A DNA stretch of 29,594 nt from a virus: the IMG/VR virus record IMGVR_UViG_3300032087_005880, positions 1 through 29,594 of that record; one strand, 5' to 3'. Each line of letters begins with the position of its first letter. Positions within the stretch are counted from its first letter, which is position 1. Below, in pieces: positions 1-7,507 of the stretch. The translations under genes were made by a program, and so were the position numbers. A model generated the notes under the pieces. The model did no database searches, had not been told where the DNA came from, and saw only the letters and a program-made list of their open reading frames with translations.

Positions 1-91
1 GCAACTCCTAAACTTGCAAATTCTGGTCAAGGTGGTGATGGTGGTTCATCTAATACCGATGGTGGTAGTGGACTATTCGCAGTCACTTATG
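1..91. repeat. Left copy of 91-bp terminal direct repeat
   Basis: These 91 bases are identical to 29504-29594. The repeat lies inside a glycine-rich coding sequence and keeps the reading frame when the ends are joined. The simplest reading is the overlap left when a circular or circularly permuted genome is assembled as a linear contig. A true short terminal repeat is less likely because it would cut a gene. Confidence 0.95.
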
Positions 92-207
92 AAGGACTTC
101 CAAAAGCAACAGGTGGAACTATCACTCAAGCAGATGGATATACTACCCATGTATTTACAAGTTCTGCACAATTGGTTGTTAGTGGTAGAAGTAACAACTT
201 ACCTTAA
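1..207 (+). CDS. Glycine-rich tail/adhesin-like protein, C-terminal part (continues from 28859)
   Basis: Frame 1 is open from base 1 to the TAA at 205-207 and carries the last 68 codons of the gene that starts at 28859. Across the circular junction the whole protein is 283 residues. This part begins with a Gly/Ser-rich stretch and ends in a less repetitive segment (YTTHVFTSSAQLVVSG), a pattern expected for a beta-rich tip domain. An overlapping ORF in another frame at 14-244 is only a shadow. The role in host attachment is inferred from composition and from its place after the fibre and lectin genes. Confidence 0.8.
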   Translation, partial: ATPKLANSGQGGDGGSSNTDGGSGLFAVTYEGLPKATGGTITQADGYTTHVFTSSAQLVVSGRSNNLP

Positions 208-259
208 AATTAAACAAATCAAAACTAAATTGTTAAATAACTAAATAATCGAAAAAACT

Positions 260-871
260 ATGAACTCAAAATCAGTACTTAACAAGATTATGACTCTTCT
301 TTCGATGGAGGGAGAAGTCAAATTGGCATTTGCAGAACTTGCAGATGGTACAGTATTAGAGTCAGCCACTTTTGATGTTGGTGAGGAAGTATTCGTTGTT
401 GGTGAAGATGGGTCTAAGACTCCTGCACCTGATGGAGAACACGAACTAAGATTAAGAGATACTGAAGGTGAAGAAACTCGTTTCAAAATCTTCGTTGAGG
501 ATGGCAAAATTACTGAAAGAGAAAACATCGAATTAGAAGAAGAGACTGAAGAAGTAGAGGCTTTGCCTGAAACTGAACTTTCTGATTCTGAGGAGATAAA
601 AGAAGAAGCTGATGTTGATGTAATCAACTTGGAAGAGGTATCAAAGAAAGTAGAAGAAATGGCCTACAGAATTGATGAATTAGAAAAGAAGATTGCAGAA
701 ATGAAAGAACACGAGGAAGAAAAAGAAGACATGGAAGAAGTCATCGAAGAAAAAGAAGAAATCGAAATGTCATCTGTTCTAAATGGTGCTCCTAAATCAA
801 CTAAGCCGATTACAAACGCAAGAAGAACCGCATCCCCACAGGCTGCATTCTTGAAAAAACTTTATAATTAA
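260..871 (+). CDS. Capsid scaffold-like protein
   Basis: The 203-residue protein lies directly upstream of the major capsid gene (17-base gap), where scaffolds usually sit. Residues 1-90 look like a small beta domain. The middle and C-terminal half (about 90-165) is very acidic and predicted coiled coil, with runs of Glu and heptad-like ISOL/VEEM patterns. The last 35 residues are basic and end in AFLKKLYN, like the basic C-terminal capsid-binding tail of many scaffolds. Scaffolds organise capsid subunits during prohead assembly and are later removed. No protease signature is seen in it; the likely protease is encoded at 12509. The leader contains the AATTGTTAAAT motif at 229-238. The assignment rests on composition and position, not a recognised family. 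Confidence 0.65.
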   Translation: MNSKSVLNKIMTLLSMEGEVKLAFAELADGTVLESATFDVGEEVFVVGEDGSKTPAPDGEHELRLRDTEGEETRFKIFVEDGKITERENIELEEETEEVEALPETELSDSEEIKEEADVDVINLEEVSKKVEEMAYRIDELEKKIAEMKEHEEEKEDMEEVIEEKEEIEMSSVLNGAPKSTKPITNARRTASPQAAFLKKLYN

Positions 872-887
872 ATAAATTTAACTAAAA

Positions 888-1835
888 ATGAGACAAAGAC
901 AAAACTTCGTATTACCTTCAGTTTCTCAGACTTATGCTGGTGAGGCATCAGGTAAATACATCGCGGCTGCACTTTTAAGTGCAAAAACTTTGGACCAAGA
1001 AGCAGTAACAATTATGCCTAATGTAAAGTACAAATCAATTGTACAAAAATTAGATGTAAGTGGGATTGTCCATGATGCTTCTTGTGACTTCACAAACTCT
1101 GGTTCTGTATCTCTTGGAGAAAGAGTACTTGAGCCTAAAGAACTTCAAGTAAACCTTGAATTATGTAAATCTGAATTCGTATCTTCATGGGAAGCATTAC
1201 AATTAGGATACTCTGCATTTGATGAGATTCCTGCTTCGTTCAATGACTTCTTAGTATCTTACGTTGGTGGAAAAGTTGCTGAGGCAACTGAACAATCAAT
1301 TTGGGCAGGTAACTCTGCAACAAATGGTGAGTTCGGTGGTTTCTTACCAATCATCTCTGCTTCTGCAGCAACAGGTGGTGCTGGTGATGCAATCCAATCT
1401 GCTGAAAGTGGTTCAATCACTACTTCAAACGTAATTGCTAAATTAGATGCGTTAGAAGATGCAATTCCTAACACAGTATATGGTAAGGAAGATTTAGTAA
1501 TCTACATTCCTACGAATGTTGCTAAGGCTTACCAAAGAGCAATCGGTCAAAACTATGCAAATGGCTGGAACAACCAAGTAACTGTTGGAAACAAACCATT
1601 AGATTTCAATGGTATTCCATTAGTACATTGTCCAGGTATGACTGCTTCTTACATGGTTGCAGCTCAGAAGTCTAACCTATTCTTCGGAACTGGCTTACTT
1701 TCTGACTACAATGAAGTGAAGGTGCTAGACATGGCTGATTTAGATGGCTCACAAAATTATAGAGTCATTATGAGATATACTGGTGGTACTCAAACGGGTA
1801 TCAATTCAGATATCGCAATCCACATCCCATCGTAA
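888..1835 (+). CDS. Major capsid protein
   Basis: The 315-residue protein follows the scaffold-like gene and resembles HK97-fold major capsid proteins of Bacteroidota and marine phages. The N-terminus has a basic start (MRQRQNF), then a region ending in a conserved-looking stretch (LEPKELQVNLELCKSEF, about 83-99). A long helical region follows at about 105-145, then a Gly/Ala/Ser loop near 160-170. The C-terminal half is an alternating alpha/beta region ending in an NSDIAIHIPS tail. The length is normal for a capsid subunit without a fused delta domain. A stable hairpin directly after the stop (1842-1890) and no other gene before 1930 fit strong, separately adjusted expression. The leader is A/T-rich without a Shine-Dalgarno site. 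Confidence 0.85.
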   Translation: MRQRQNFVLPSVSQTYAGEASGKYIAAALLSAKTLDQEAVTIMPNVKYKSIVQKLDVSGIVHDASCDFTNSGSVSLGERVLEPKELQVNLELCKSEFVSSWEALQLGYSAFDEIPASFNDFLVSYVGGKVAEATEQSIWAGNSATNGEFGGFLPIISASAATGGAGDAIQSAESGSITTSNVIAKLDALEDAIPNTVYGKEDLVIYIPTNVAKAYQRAIGQNYANGWNNQVTVGNKPLDFNGIPLVHCPGMTASYMVAAQKSNLFFGTGLLSDYNEVKVLDMADLDGSQNYRVIMRYTGGTQTGINSDIAIHIPS

Positions 1836-1841
1836 GTAAGG

Positions 1842-1890
1842 GAAGTGACTATATAAAGAAGATGGGAGGATTAACCTCCTCCCTCACTTC
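1842..1890 (+). terminator. Stacked hairpin after capsid gene (possible terminator or mRNA stabiliser)
   Basis: Two stems share one continuous 3' side. The inner stem pairs 1864-1870 (GGGAGGA) with 1877-1883 (TCCTCCC) around a 6-base loop. The outer stem pairs 1842-1848 (GAAGTGA) with 1884-1890 (TCACTTC), leaving a 15-base bulge on the 5' side. Only a short T run (TTTT at 1893-1896) follows, so it may slow or partly stop transcription, or protect the capsid mRNA 3' end, rather than being a strong terminator. Confidence 0.55.
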
Positions 1891-1929
1891 GGTTTTAAGT
1901 TCAATTAATAATAAATAAAATTAAATACT

Positions 1930-2484
1930 ATGGCTACTTGTAATTTATCTGCTGGAAGAAACGAAGTATGTAAGGACAGTATTGGAGGTCTTCAGGCCGT
2001 TTACTTTCTAAACTACACTTCTGCATCTTTCGATAAAAACGCAGACTTGGAAGTTACTGGACTTCCTTCTGGGTCAACTGTATATAAGTACGAACTTAAA
2101 GGCACTTCTGCTTATACTGAAACTGTAAACTCATCAAGAGAAAACGGTACAACTTTCTTCTCGCAAGAAACTGTATTAAACTTGAAGAGATTGACTAACG
2201 AAATGACAACTCAACTTAAGCTTATGGCTTATGGTAGACCTCAAATCGTAGTCCACACTAAAAATGGTGAAGCACTTTTAGTTGGTGAACAAAACGGTGC
2301 AGATGTGACTGCCGGTACTATTCAAACTGGTGCTGGTTTAGGTGACTTATTTGGATATTCAGTAACTTTAACTGCAGAGGAAAAACTTCCTGCTGCCTTC
2401 TTATCTGGCTCAACTGAGGCAGACCCATTCGCTGCATTTACTGGTGATGGGTTACCAACTATTGTTGTTGGTTCTGGTAACTAA
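1930..2484 (+). CDS. Virion protein, tail tube candidate
   Basis: The 184-residue protein is not securely recognised. It starts MATCNLSAGRNEVCKDSIGG and is rich in Ser, Thr and Gly with alternating hydrophobic residues, so it is probably mostly beta structure. A mid-region (about 75-105) has a helix followed by a GRPQIVVHTKNGEALLVG strand pair, compatible with a tail-tube type beta fold. It is transcribed right after the capsid gene, between a hairpin (1842-1890) and a strong terminator (2511-2543). That isolated position is typical of an abundant virion protein such as a tail tube or capsid decoration protein. Tail tube is the first guess; decoration protein is the alternative. Confidence 0.5.
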   Translation: MATCNLSAGRNEVCKDSIGGLQAVYFLNYTSASFDKNADLEVTGLPSGSTVYKYELKGTSAYTETVNSSRENGTTFFSQETVLNLKRLTNEMTTQLKLMAYGRPQIVVHTKNGEALLVGEQNGADVTAGTIQTGAGLGDLFGYSVTLTAEEKLPAAFLSGSTEADPFAAFTGDGLPTIVVGSGN

Positions 2485-2510
2485 TATCTATCATACATAA
2501 AAACTCGGTA

Positions 2511-2543
2511 AAAGGGTTCTCTTTGTGAGAACCCTTTTTTTTT
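2511..2543 (+). terminator. Rho-independent terminator
   Basis: An 11-bp perfect stem pairs 2511-2521 (AAAGGGTTCTC) with 2527-2537 around the loop TTTGT, followed by a T run to 2543. It closes the scaffold-capsid-tube transcription unit and separates it from the long portal-tail operon. Confidence 0.92.
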
Positions 2544-2588
2544 ACCCTAATTTTAAGTTTGTGGACATCTAATACTTATTGATGATAG

Positions 2589-2630
2589 GTTGTTATAATG
2601 TTATAGACAACTTAAATACAACTTAAATAC
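2589..2630 (+). promoter_or_regulatory. Leader of portal-tail operon: imperfect dyad plus 11-bp tandem repeat
   Basis: After the terminator, GTTGTTATA (2589-2597) and TATAGACAAC (2602-2611) form an imperfect inverted repeat. AACTTAAATAC is then repeated twice in tandem (2609-2619 and 2620-2630), ending directly at the ATG at 2631. A TTTG at about 2559-2562 could be a distant promoter element, but no convincing TAnnTTTG is seen. A promoter is expected here because the upstream unit is terminated. The site is inferred. Confidence 0.4.
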
Positions 2631-2987
2631 ATGCAAAGTTTTTATTCAGGTAGTAATAATGTTTTTACGATAAGAACATCACACACGGGAAGTAGTGATT
2701 TATCACTAAACTTAGAAGATATGTTAACATTACAAACATCTTCTATATCTCCGTTAGACTACACATGGAACTCAGAACAACAAATCTTACAATTCAGTGC
2801 ATCATTTACTGCATCGGTTGGAGATGAGTTTAGAGCAACTATTACCGATTCTTGTAATACTATTTGGAGTGGAACAATTCAATGTTATGCTTCACAATCT
2901 ATCAATAAATCTGAGTATGTAAATCAAAACACAACCGGCAGTTTTATCAGTAATCAAACTGCAAATGAATATATAATATTGACATAA
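2631..2987 (+). CDS. Small beta-rich protein of unknown function, first gene of the portal operon
   Basis: The 118-residue protein is rich in Ser, Thr and Asn, with alternating polar and hydrophobic residues typical of a beta sandwich. It has two cysteines (in DSCNTIW and IQCYAS). There is no signal peptide or membrane segment. Its stop overlaps the portal start by one base (TAATG), implying translational coupling. The neighbourhood suggests a minor head or neck protein, but the family is not recognised. The start is the only ATG after the tandem repeat in the leader. Confidence 0.7.
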   Translation: MQSFYSGSNNVFTIRTSHTGSSDLSLNLEDMLTLQTSSISPLDYTWNSEQQILQFSASFTASVGDEFRATITDSCNTIWSGTIQCYASQSINKSEYVNQNTTGSFISNQTANEYIILT

Positions 2988-4228
2988 TGAAAGATAGTAT
3001 TAAATTTATAAATCTTACAAGACAAGATATTCCTGATATTACCGAGGATGTAAAAACAAGATATCAATGGGTGCCAATCGGTATATTAGGTCAAGATGAT
3101 TATTTCCCAATCATTACAGATGCATACACTACTTCTACAACTAATGCAGCATGTATTGAAGGTGTTGCAGACCTTATTTATGGAAAAGGACTTTATTCTA
3201 AAAATGAGGAGTTTGATAAAGAATTACAATCACTTGTTTCTCAAAGAGATGTTAAAAAAGTAACATTTGACCTAAAATTATATGGTAACGCTGCATTCCA
3301 AGTAATGTGGAATAGAGACCATACTAAAATTAAGAAACTATTTCATACGCCTGTACAAAATCTTCGTGCAGAGAAGATATATGATTCGGTAGCAGTACAA
3401 AACTATTACTATTGTCATGATTGGTTAGATGTAAAGGCACAAAGAGATAAAAGAAAAATACCTGCATTTGGAACATCACAAGAAGATGTAGAAATTCTTT
3501 ATATTAAAGACTACACTCCTTCGAGGTTCTATTATTCCTTACCAGACTGGGTATCTGCATTACAATTCTCATTCTCAGAGGCAGAACTATCAAACCTTCA
3601 TATCAATAATATTGAAAACGGATTCCTGCCATTAGTAATGGTAAATATGAACAATGGAGTTCCTGCACCTGAAGAAAGAGATACAATCGAGTCAATGATT
3701 GAAAGTAAATTTACAGGTACAAGGAATGCAGGTAGATTTATGGTGTCATTCAATGATGACCCTGCCGCAAAACCAACTATTGATACAATTACAACTGAAA
3801 ACTTACATGACAAATATCAATATGTGGCAGAGTATGCACAAGATAGAATCTTAGTTGCACATAGAATTACATCACCACTTTTATTTGGTATTAGAACTGC
3901 AAACAATGGTTTCTCATCTCAGAGTGAAGAAATGAAAACTGCATATTCTATTTTACAAACAATGACTATCCAACCTTTCCAACAATTAATCATTGAGGAA
4001 CTCTCTAATGCGTTTACTTGGGGTGGATATACATCAGATACCGAGTTATATTTTGAACAACTTACACCTCTTGCAATTCTTTCTACAACTGCAGAAGAAA
4101 CTGATTCTACTATCGAAGAAGTTGAAGAAGAAATCAACGAACAAATGGAGAATCCTGAAGAAATGGAAGATACAAGTAGAGAAGTTGGTGACATTAACGA
4201 AATTACTAACGATACAATATTTGAATAA
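2987..4228 (+). CDS. Portal protein
   Basis: The 413-residue protein forms the dodecameric ring at one capsid vertex through which DNA is packaged and ejected. Recognisable features are the N-terminal region with CIEGVADLIYGKGL, the middle VTFDLKLYGNAAFQV segment, and the C-terminal helix-loop with SPLLFGI followed by NGFSSQSEEMKTAYSIL, which is typical of HK97/SPP1-type portals. The last 50 residues are a very acidic tail rich in Glu. The length is typical for a compact portal. It is coupled to the preceding gene (1-base overlap) and followed 2 bases later by the connector gene, so it is part of one head-neck operon. The terminase that docks on it is encoded far away at 20060. Confidence 0.88.
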   Translation: MKDSIKFINLTRQDIPDITEDVKTRYQWVPIGILGQDDYFPIITDAYTTSTTNAACIEGVADLIYGKGLYSKNEEFDKELQSLVSQRDVKKVTFDLKLYGNAAFQVMWNRDHTKIKKLFHTPVQNLRAEKIYDSVAVQNYYYCHDWLDVKAQRDKRKIPAFGTSQEDVEILYIKDYTPSRFYYSLPDWVSALQFSFSEAELSNLHINNIENGFLPLVMVNMNNGVPAPEERDTIESMIESKFTGTRNAGRFMVSFNDDPAAKPTIDTITTENLHDKYQYVAEYAQDRILVAHRITSPLLFGIRTANNGFSSQSEEMKTAYSILQTMTIQPFQQLIIEELSNAFTWGGYTSDTELYFEQLTPLAILSTTAEETDSTIEEVEEEINEQMENPEEMEDTSREVGDINEITNDTIFE

Positions 4229-4230
4229 TT

Positions 4231-4743
4231 ATGGCATTTGGACTTTTTATTTCACGAAACGATATAATCAAAAATACACCTTTACAAGGTGCAATTGATG
4301 CAGATAAATTATTACCATTTATCAAAACTGCACAAACTAAGTATTTAGAAAACTTATTAGGTACAGTTTTATACAACAAACTACAAAATGACATTGAGTC
4401 TCAGACTGCCTTCACAGGTTATTACCAAACTCTTATGGAAGAGTATGTAAAACCTTGTGTAATTTGGTATGCGTGTGTTGAGTATATTCCTTTTAGTGGT
4501 ACATCATTCAAATCAGAGGGTGCAGTAAAACATAAATCAGAACAATCTGAGGCAGTACCTAAAACTGAGATAGATTACTTAACTCAAAAGGCACAAGATA
4601 ATGCAGAATGGTATGCAACAAGATTACAAGATTATCTAATTGCAAATTCAAGTAATATACCTGAGTTCTTAGAAACAACAGGTGATACTACTATGATTTA
4701 TCCTGACCAATCTAATCAATATTTTAGTGGATTACAATTATAA
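4231..4743 (+). CDS. Head-tail connector (DUF6712-like)
   Basis: The 170-residue, mainly helical protein follows the portal directly. Its pattern matches the small adaptor proteins seen after portals in Bacteroidota phages: an N-terminal SRNDIIKNTPL with a helical segment (LLPFIKTAQTKYLENLLG), an aromatic central part (VIWYACVEYIPF) and a later helix (AEWYATRLQDYLI). I recall such proteins as DUF6712, but the name is from memory. They plug the portal after packaging and connect it to the neck. No membrane segment or enzyme motif is seen. The start at 4231 lies 2 bases after the portal stop, in a T/A-rich context. Confidence 0.65.
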   Translation: MAFGLFISRNDIIKNTPLQGAIDADKLLPFIKTAQTKYLENLLGTVLYNKLQNDIESQTAFTGYYQTLMEEYVKPCVIWYACVEYIPFSGTSFKSEGAVKHKSEQSEAVPKTEIDYLTQKAQDNAEWYATRLQDYLIANSSNIPEFLETTGDTTMIYPDQSNQYFSGLQL

Positions 4744-4748
4744 GATTT

Positions 4749-5291
4749 ATGGCAAGTGTAAAACAAAATCAGAATGTAAACTATGGACTTTACTATAATG
4801 TCTTAGATTACTTCAAAGCAATAATGGACAATCATCCTTCTTTGAACTATGTTTCACAAGGAGATGTGTTCTCAATTGACAATAGAGAGTTTCCTGCATA
4901 CCCATTAGGTAATATTTTAATTACTCAATCGGTTTTAACTGAAAAAACTATTATTCATTCTTGTGAATTAACAATTGCTGATAAAGTAAAATTAAAATCT
5001 AATGAATCTAACCCCTCAACAAACGAACAAACTATTCCTTATTACGGCACTGATGATTTGGTTGATATTCTTGCTAACACATTAAGTATTTGTAACGATT
5101 TAACTACATACACTCAGTTCTCAGTAGATGCATTTGAAATACCAGGTAACGTAAGTGTAATTCCATTTAGAGATAAATTTGATAATGGTCTTGCAGGTCA
5201 TGTATGTAAATTTGACTTAGTTGCATTTGGATTTAGAAATAGATGTACTTACGATTTATTATTAGATTCAGATTTAGATTTTAGTTGTTAA
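4749..5291 (+). CDS. Neck or tail-completion protein (unidentified)
   Basis: The 180-residue protein has an N-terminal helix (YNVLDYFKAIMDNHPSLNYV), a central strand-rich part and an SCELTIADKV segment followed by an acidic DDLVDIL helix. The small alpha/beta build, with an internal helix after a beta strand, is like tail terminator or completion proteins that cap the tail and join it to the head. Its place between the connector and an HK97 gp10-like gene supports that reading. The family was not recognised from sequence. It is part of the continuous late operon with gaps of only a few bases. Confidence 0.5.
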   Translation: MASVKQNQNVNYGLYYNVLDYFKAIMDNHPSLNYVSQGDVFSIDNREFPAYPLGNILITQSVLTEKTIIHSCELTIADKVKLKSNESNPSTNEQTIPYYGTDDLVDILANTLSICNDLTTYTQFSVDAFEIPGNVSVIPFRDKFDNGLAGHVCKFDLVAFGFRNRCTYDLLLDSDLDFSC

Positions 5292-5294
5292 TTA

Positions 5295-5738
5295 ATGGAA
5301 GAATTAGTAGATTTAAGTTCATATAGACCACAATTAGCGGAGATTGCATCTAAGATAACCGAAGAAGCAGTCTTTCAGATTCAGTATGGATTTACAAATA
5401 CTAAATCACCATTCATTACGGGTAATCTTAGAGATAGGGTAAAAGATTACAATACAGTAAATCAAATGTTAAGAGGGTTTGATTCTAAACCCGATTCCCT
5501 TTCATTAGAGTTTCTTGCAAATCCTAAAGGTGCAGAATATGGTTATTATATCGTAACCGGCACATCAACTTCTACAAATTATGGTAAAAGAGATTATGGA
5601 ACTATTGCAATGAACGAATCAGAAGTAAAACAAAAGATTAGAAGTTTGCAAAAAGAAATATTTATGGATACGGGTGAATTTATGAATGAGAAATTTCAAC
5701 AAACTTTTCTAAATAGTAAATTATTCAAAAAACAATAA
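5295..5738 (+). CDS. HK97 gp10-like neck/tail protein
   Basis: The 147-residue protein shows the layout of the HK97 gp10 family: an N-terminal helix (EIASKITEEAVFQIQ), then PFITGNLRDRVKDY where such proteins carry the TGxLRxS-like motif, and then a beta hairpin with GAEYGYYIVTGTSTSTNYGK, like the 'Y..yvE.GT' turn of the family. The C-terminal half is a long helix ending in a basic tail. Family members act at the head-tail interface or as tail completion factors. It is encoded directly before a sulfotransferase insertion and after other connector genes. Confidence 0.65.
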   Translation: MEELVDLSSYRPQLAEIASKITEEAVFQIQYGFTNTKSPFITGNLRDRVKDYNTVNQMLRGFDSKPDSLSLEFLANPKGAEYGYYIVTGTSTSTNYGKRDYGTIAMNESEVKQKIRSLQKEIFMDTGEFMNEKFQQTFLNSKLFKKQ

Positions 5739-5742
5739 TGTT

Positions 5743-6309
5743 ATGTTCAAATGTTACTGCTCGTATTGTTCCTCAAGAAGTTACTTGTGGAGAATAGATA
5801 ATACCCTTTGGGTAGAGATTCCAAAGAATGCATCATCAGCAATAAAATCTGATAATAAAATGCATCAACTTGGTGAAAAAGAAATTCCTAATTATTCAGA
5901 AGCATTCTTTGTACTAAGAGACCCAATCGTTAGATTTAAGTCATTAGTATCCCATTATTTTGTGCATGGCTATCGTTCTGCGTTAGGTAGGAGGTGGTTA
6001 AATGGATTAGGTATAGAAGATATCAATGAAGATAATATCGTATCGCTAACACTCGAAAATTTTGACAAGTTAGAATCTATACAAGAACCTCATCATTGGA
6101 ATTCTCAATCATCATTTATACCTAAATCAGTTTTTGATATTCCAAATCTAAAAGTGTATGATATTAATGAACCTAACCCATTCGTACATAGACACAGTAA
6201 CAAATCTCGTTCAGAAGAAATAATTTTAACCGAAGAACAAATCCAAAGAGTAAAAGAACTCTATAAGGATGATGTAGAACTTTATAATCATCAAATACTT
6301 TTTAAGTAA
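5743..6309 (+). CDS. Sulfotransferase family protein
   Basis: The 188-residue protein has both PAPS-binding signatures of the sulfotransferase family. The 5'-phosphosulfate loop is VEIPKNASSAIKS (about 24-36), equivalent to the P-K-T/N-x-x-[ST] loop. The 3'-phosphate motif is FVLRDPIVRFKSLVS (56-70) with Arg59, Asp60, Arg64 and Ser67. The N-terminus is Cys-rich (CYCSYC). Such enzymes move a sulfuryl group from PAPS to a hydroxyl or amine, often on a carbohydrate. It is short for the family, probably because the acceptor domain is reduced. It sits in the middle of neck and tail genes in the same orientation. An ATG at 5738 opens only a 19-codon ORF, so 5743 was chosen. The substrate is unknown; surface glycan is the natural guess. 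Confidence 0.8.
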   Translation: MFKCYCSYCSSRSYLWRIDNTLWVEIPKNASSAIKSDNKMHQLGEKEIPNYSEAFFVLRDPIVRFKSLVSHYFVHGYRSALGRRWLNGLGIEDINEDNIVSLTLENFDKLESIQEPHHWNSQSSFIPKSVFDIPNLKVYDINEPNPFVHRHSNKSRSEEIILTEEQIQRVKELYKDDVELYNHQILFK

Positions 6310-6337
6310 AAGAGGTTAAATTAGAAAAGATTTATAT

Positions 6338-7504
6338 ATGGCAATTGAAATCTTACAAAATCCTGCAAGTTGTTCTTTGGCACAATCACCGATTGTTTGT
6401 GCTGTAAGTGAATCTGTAACGGGTAGTATTGCATCTTCATCTTTTCAATATATAGCAGAATTATATTATTGGACAGGTGGATTAAATGATAGTGGTTCTC
6501 TTGCAGACTTCACACTTGCAAAATATCCAAATGAATCGTTAAGTGGGATTTTTGACTTTAGTAAAATTATTAACTCTACACTACAAGACCCATTAGAAGA
6601 AAATGGTTCTAATGTAGTTTATTTCAAAGCAGATTTATATCATCAATTTATATCGGCATCTGCATTTTATACTTCATCTCATGTTGAGACAGATGTATTT
6701 CGTGCAATAGATGGATATGCTTTGTATCAAGAACCAATCTCACAATCAATAGAAGATAAATCGGTACATTGGCCAATTATGTCTGATGGTCCTACAACTC
6801 AATCATCATTCCCTACAAACTTAGGTAGAATGGGAGTATGGGTTGGTGCTGGTGGTGGTACTGTACCTGATAAGATTGTTTATTTAGGTTCTAATGGACA
6901 AACTGAAACCCATACCTTAACTTCAACTGCATTAACATCAGGTCAGATAGATGATTTCCCAATAGGAATCAATGAGAGTGATTTTCTCATTAGTTCATCA
7001 GTAGATTGGTATGTTGTACAGGCTTCATCAGGAAGTACGCTATTAGGTTCTCCTATTAAGTTTGAGGTAGAGTGTGAAAAGAAATACCCTAACATCAGAA
7101 TCAAATGGAAGAATAGATTTGGACAATTTGATTTCTTAAATTTCAATTTGGTAAGTAGAGAAGGATTTAGTACTGATATTAAAACATTTCAAAGACAAAT
7201 CGGTTCTTGGTCATCACCTACTTTATCATATAATAATTATGACTCTGCAACTCAGAATTATTCTACTGATTCTAAACAAACAATTTCGGTAAATTCTGAT
7301 TACCTACCTGAATCTTATAATGAGATACTAAAACAATTATTGGTAAGTGATGAAATTTATTGGATATATAATGAATCAAATGGAGATTTAAGACCAATTA
7401 CAATAAAAACAAATTCTATTCAATTTAAGACTAATGTAGTAGATAAATTGATTCAATACTCATTTGACTTCGAGTACGGACAAGCATATAAATTAATTTT
7501 ATAA
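6338..7504 (+). CDS. Tail/baseplate structural protein
   Basis: The 388-residue protein is rich in Ser, Asn and aromatic residues with many predicted short beta strands. It begins MAIEILQNPASCSLAQSPIV, with a Cys near residue 12, and contains an ECEKKYPNIRIKWKNRFGQF segment (about 248-267). The pattern is familiar from tail proteins of Bacteroidota phages that lie just before the large baseplate protein. No enzyme motif is recognised. It is followed after 3 bases by the 678-residue gene and is probably a distal-tail or baseplate component. A specific function cannot be given. Confidence 0.6.
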   Translation: MAIEILQNPASCSLAQSPIVCAVSESVTGSIASSSFQYIAELYYWTGGLNDSGSLADFTLAKYPNESLSGIFDFSKIINSTLQDPLEENGSNVVYFKADLYHQFISASAFYTSSHVETDVFRAIDGYALYQEPISQSIEDKSVHWPIMSDGPTTQSSFPTNLGRMGVWVGAGGGTVPDKIVYLGSNGQTETHTLTSTALTSGQIDDFPIGINESDFLISSSVDWYVVQASSGSTLLGSPIKFEVECEKKYPNIRIKWKNRFGQFDFLNFNLVSREGFSTDIKTFQRQIGSWSSPTLSYNNYDSATQNYSTDSKQTISVNSDYLPESYNEILKQLLVSDEIYWIYNESNGDLRPITIKTNSIQFKTNVVDKLIQYSFDFEYGQAYKLIL

Positions 7505-7507
7505 AAT

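Noticed and set aside
14-244. Plus-strand ORF of 76 codons at the window start
   Set aside because: It lies in a different frame from the glycine-rich gene that is open from base 1 and continues from the other window end.
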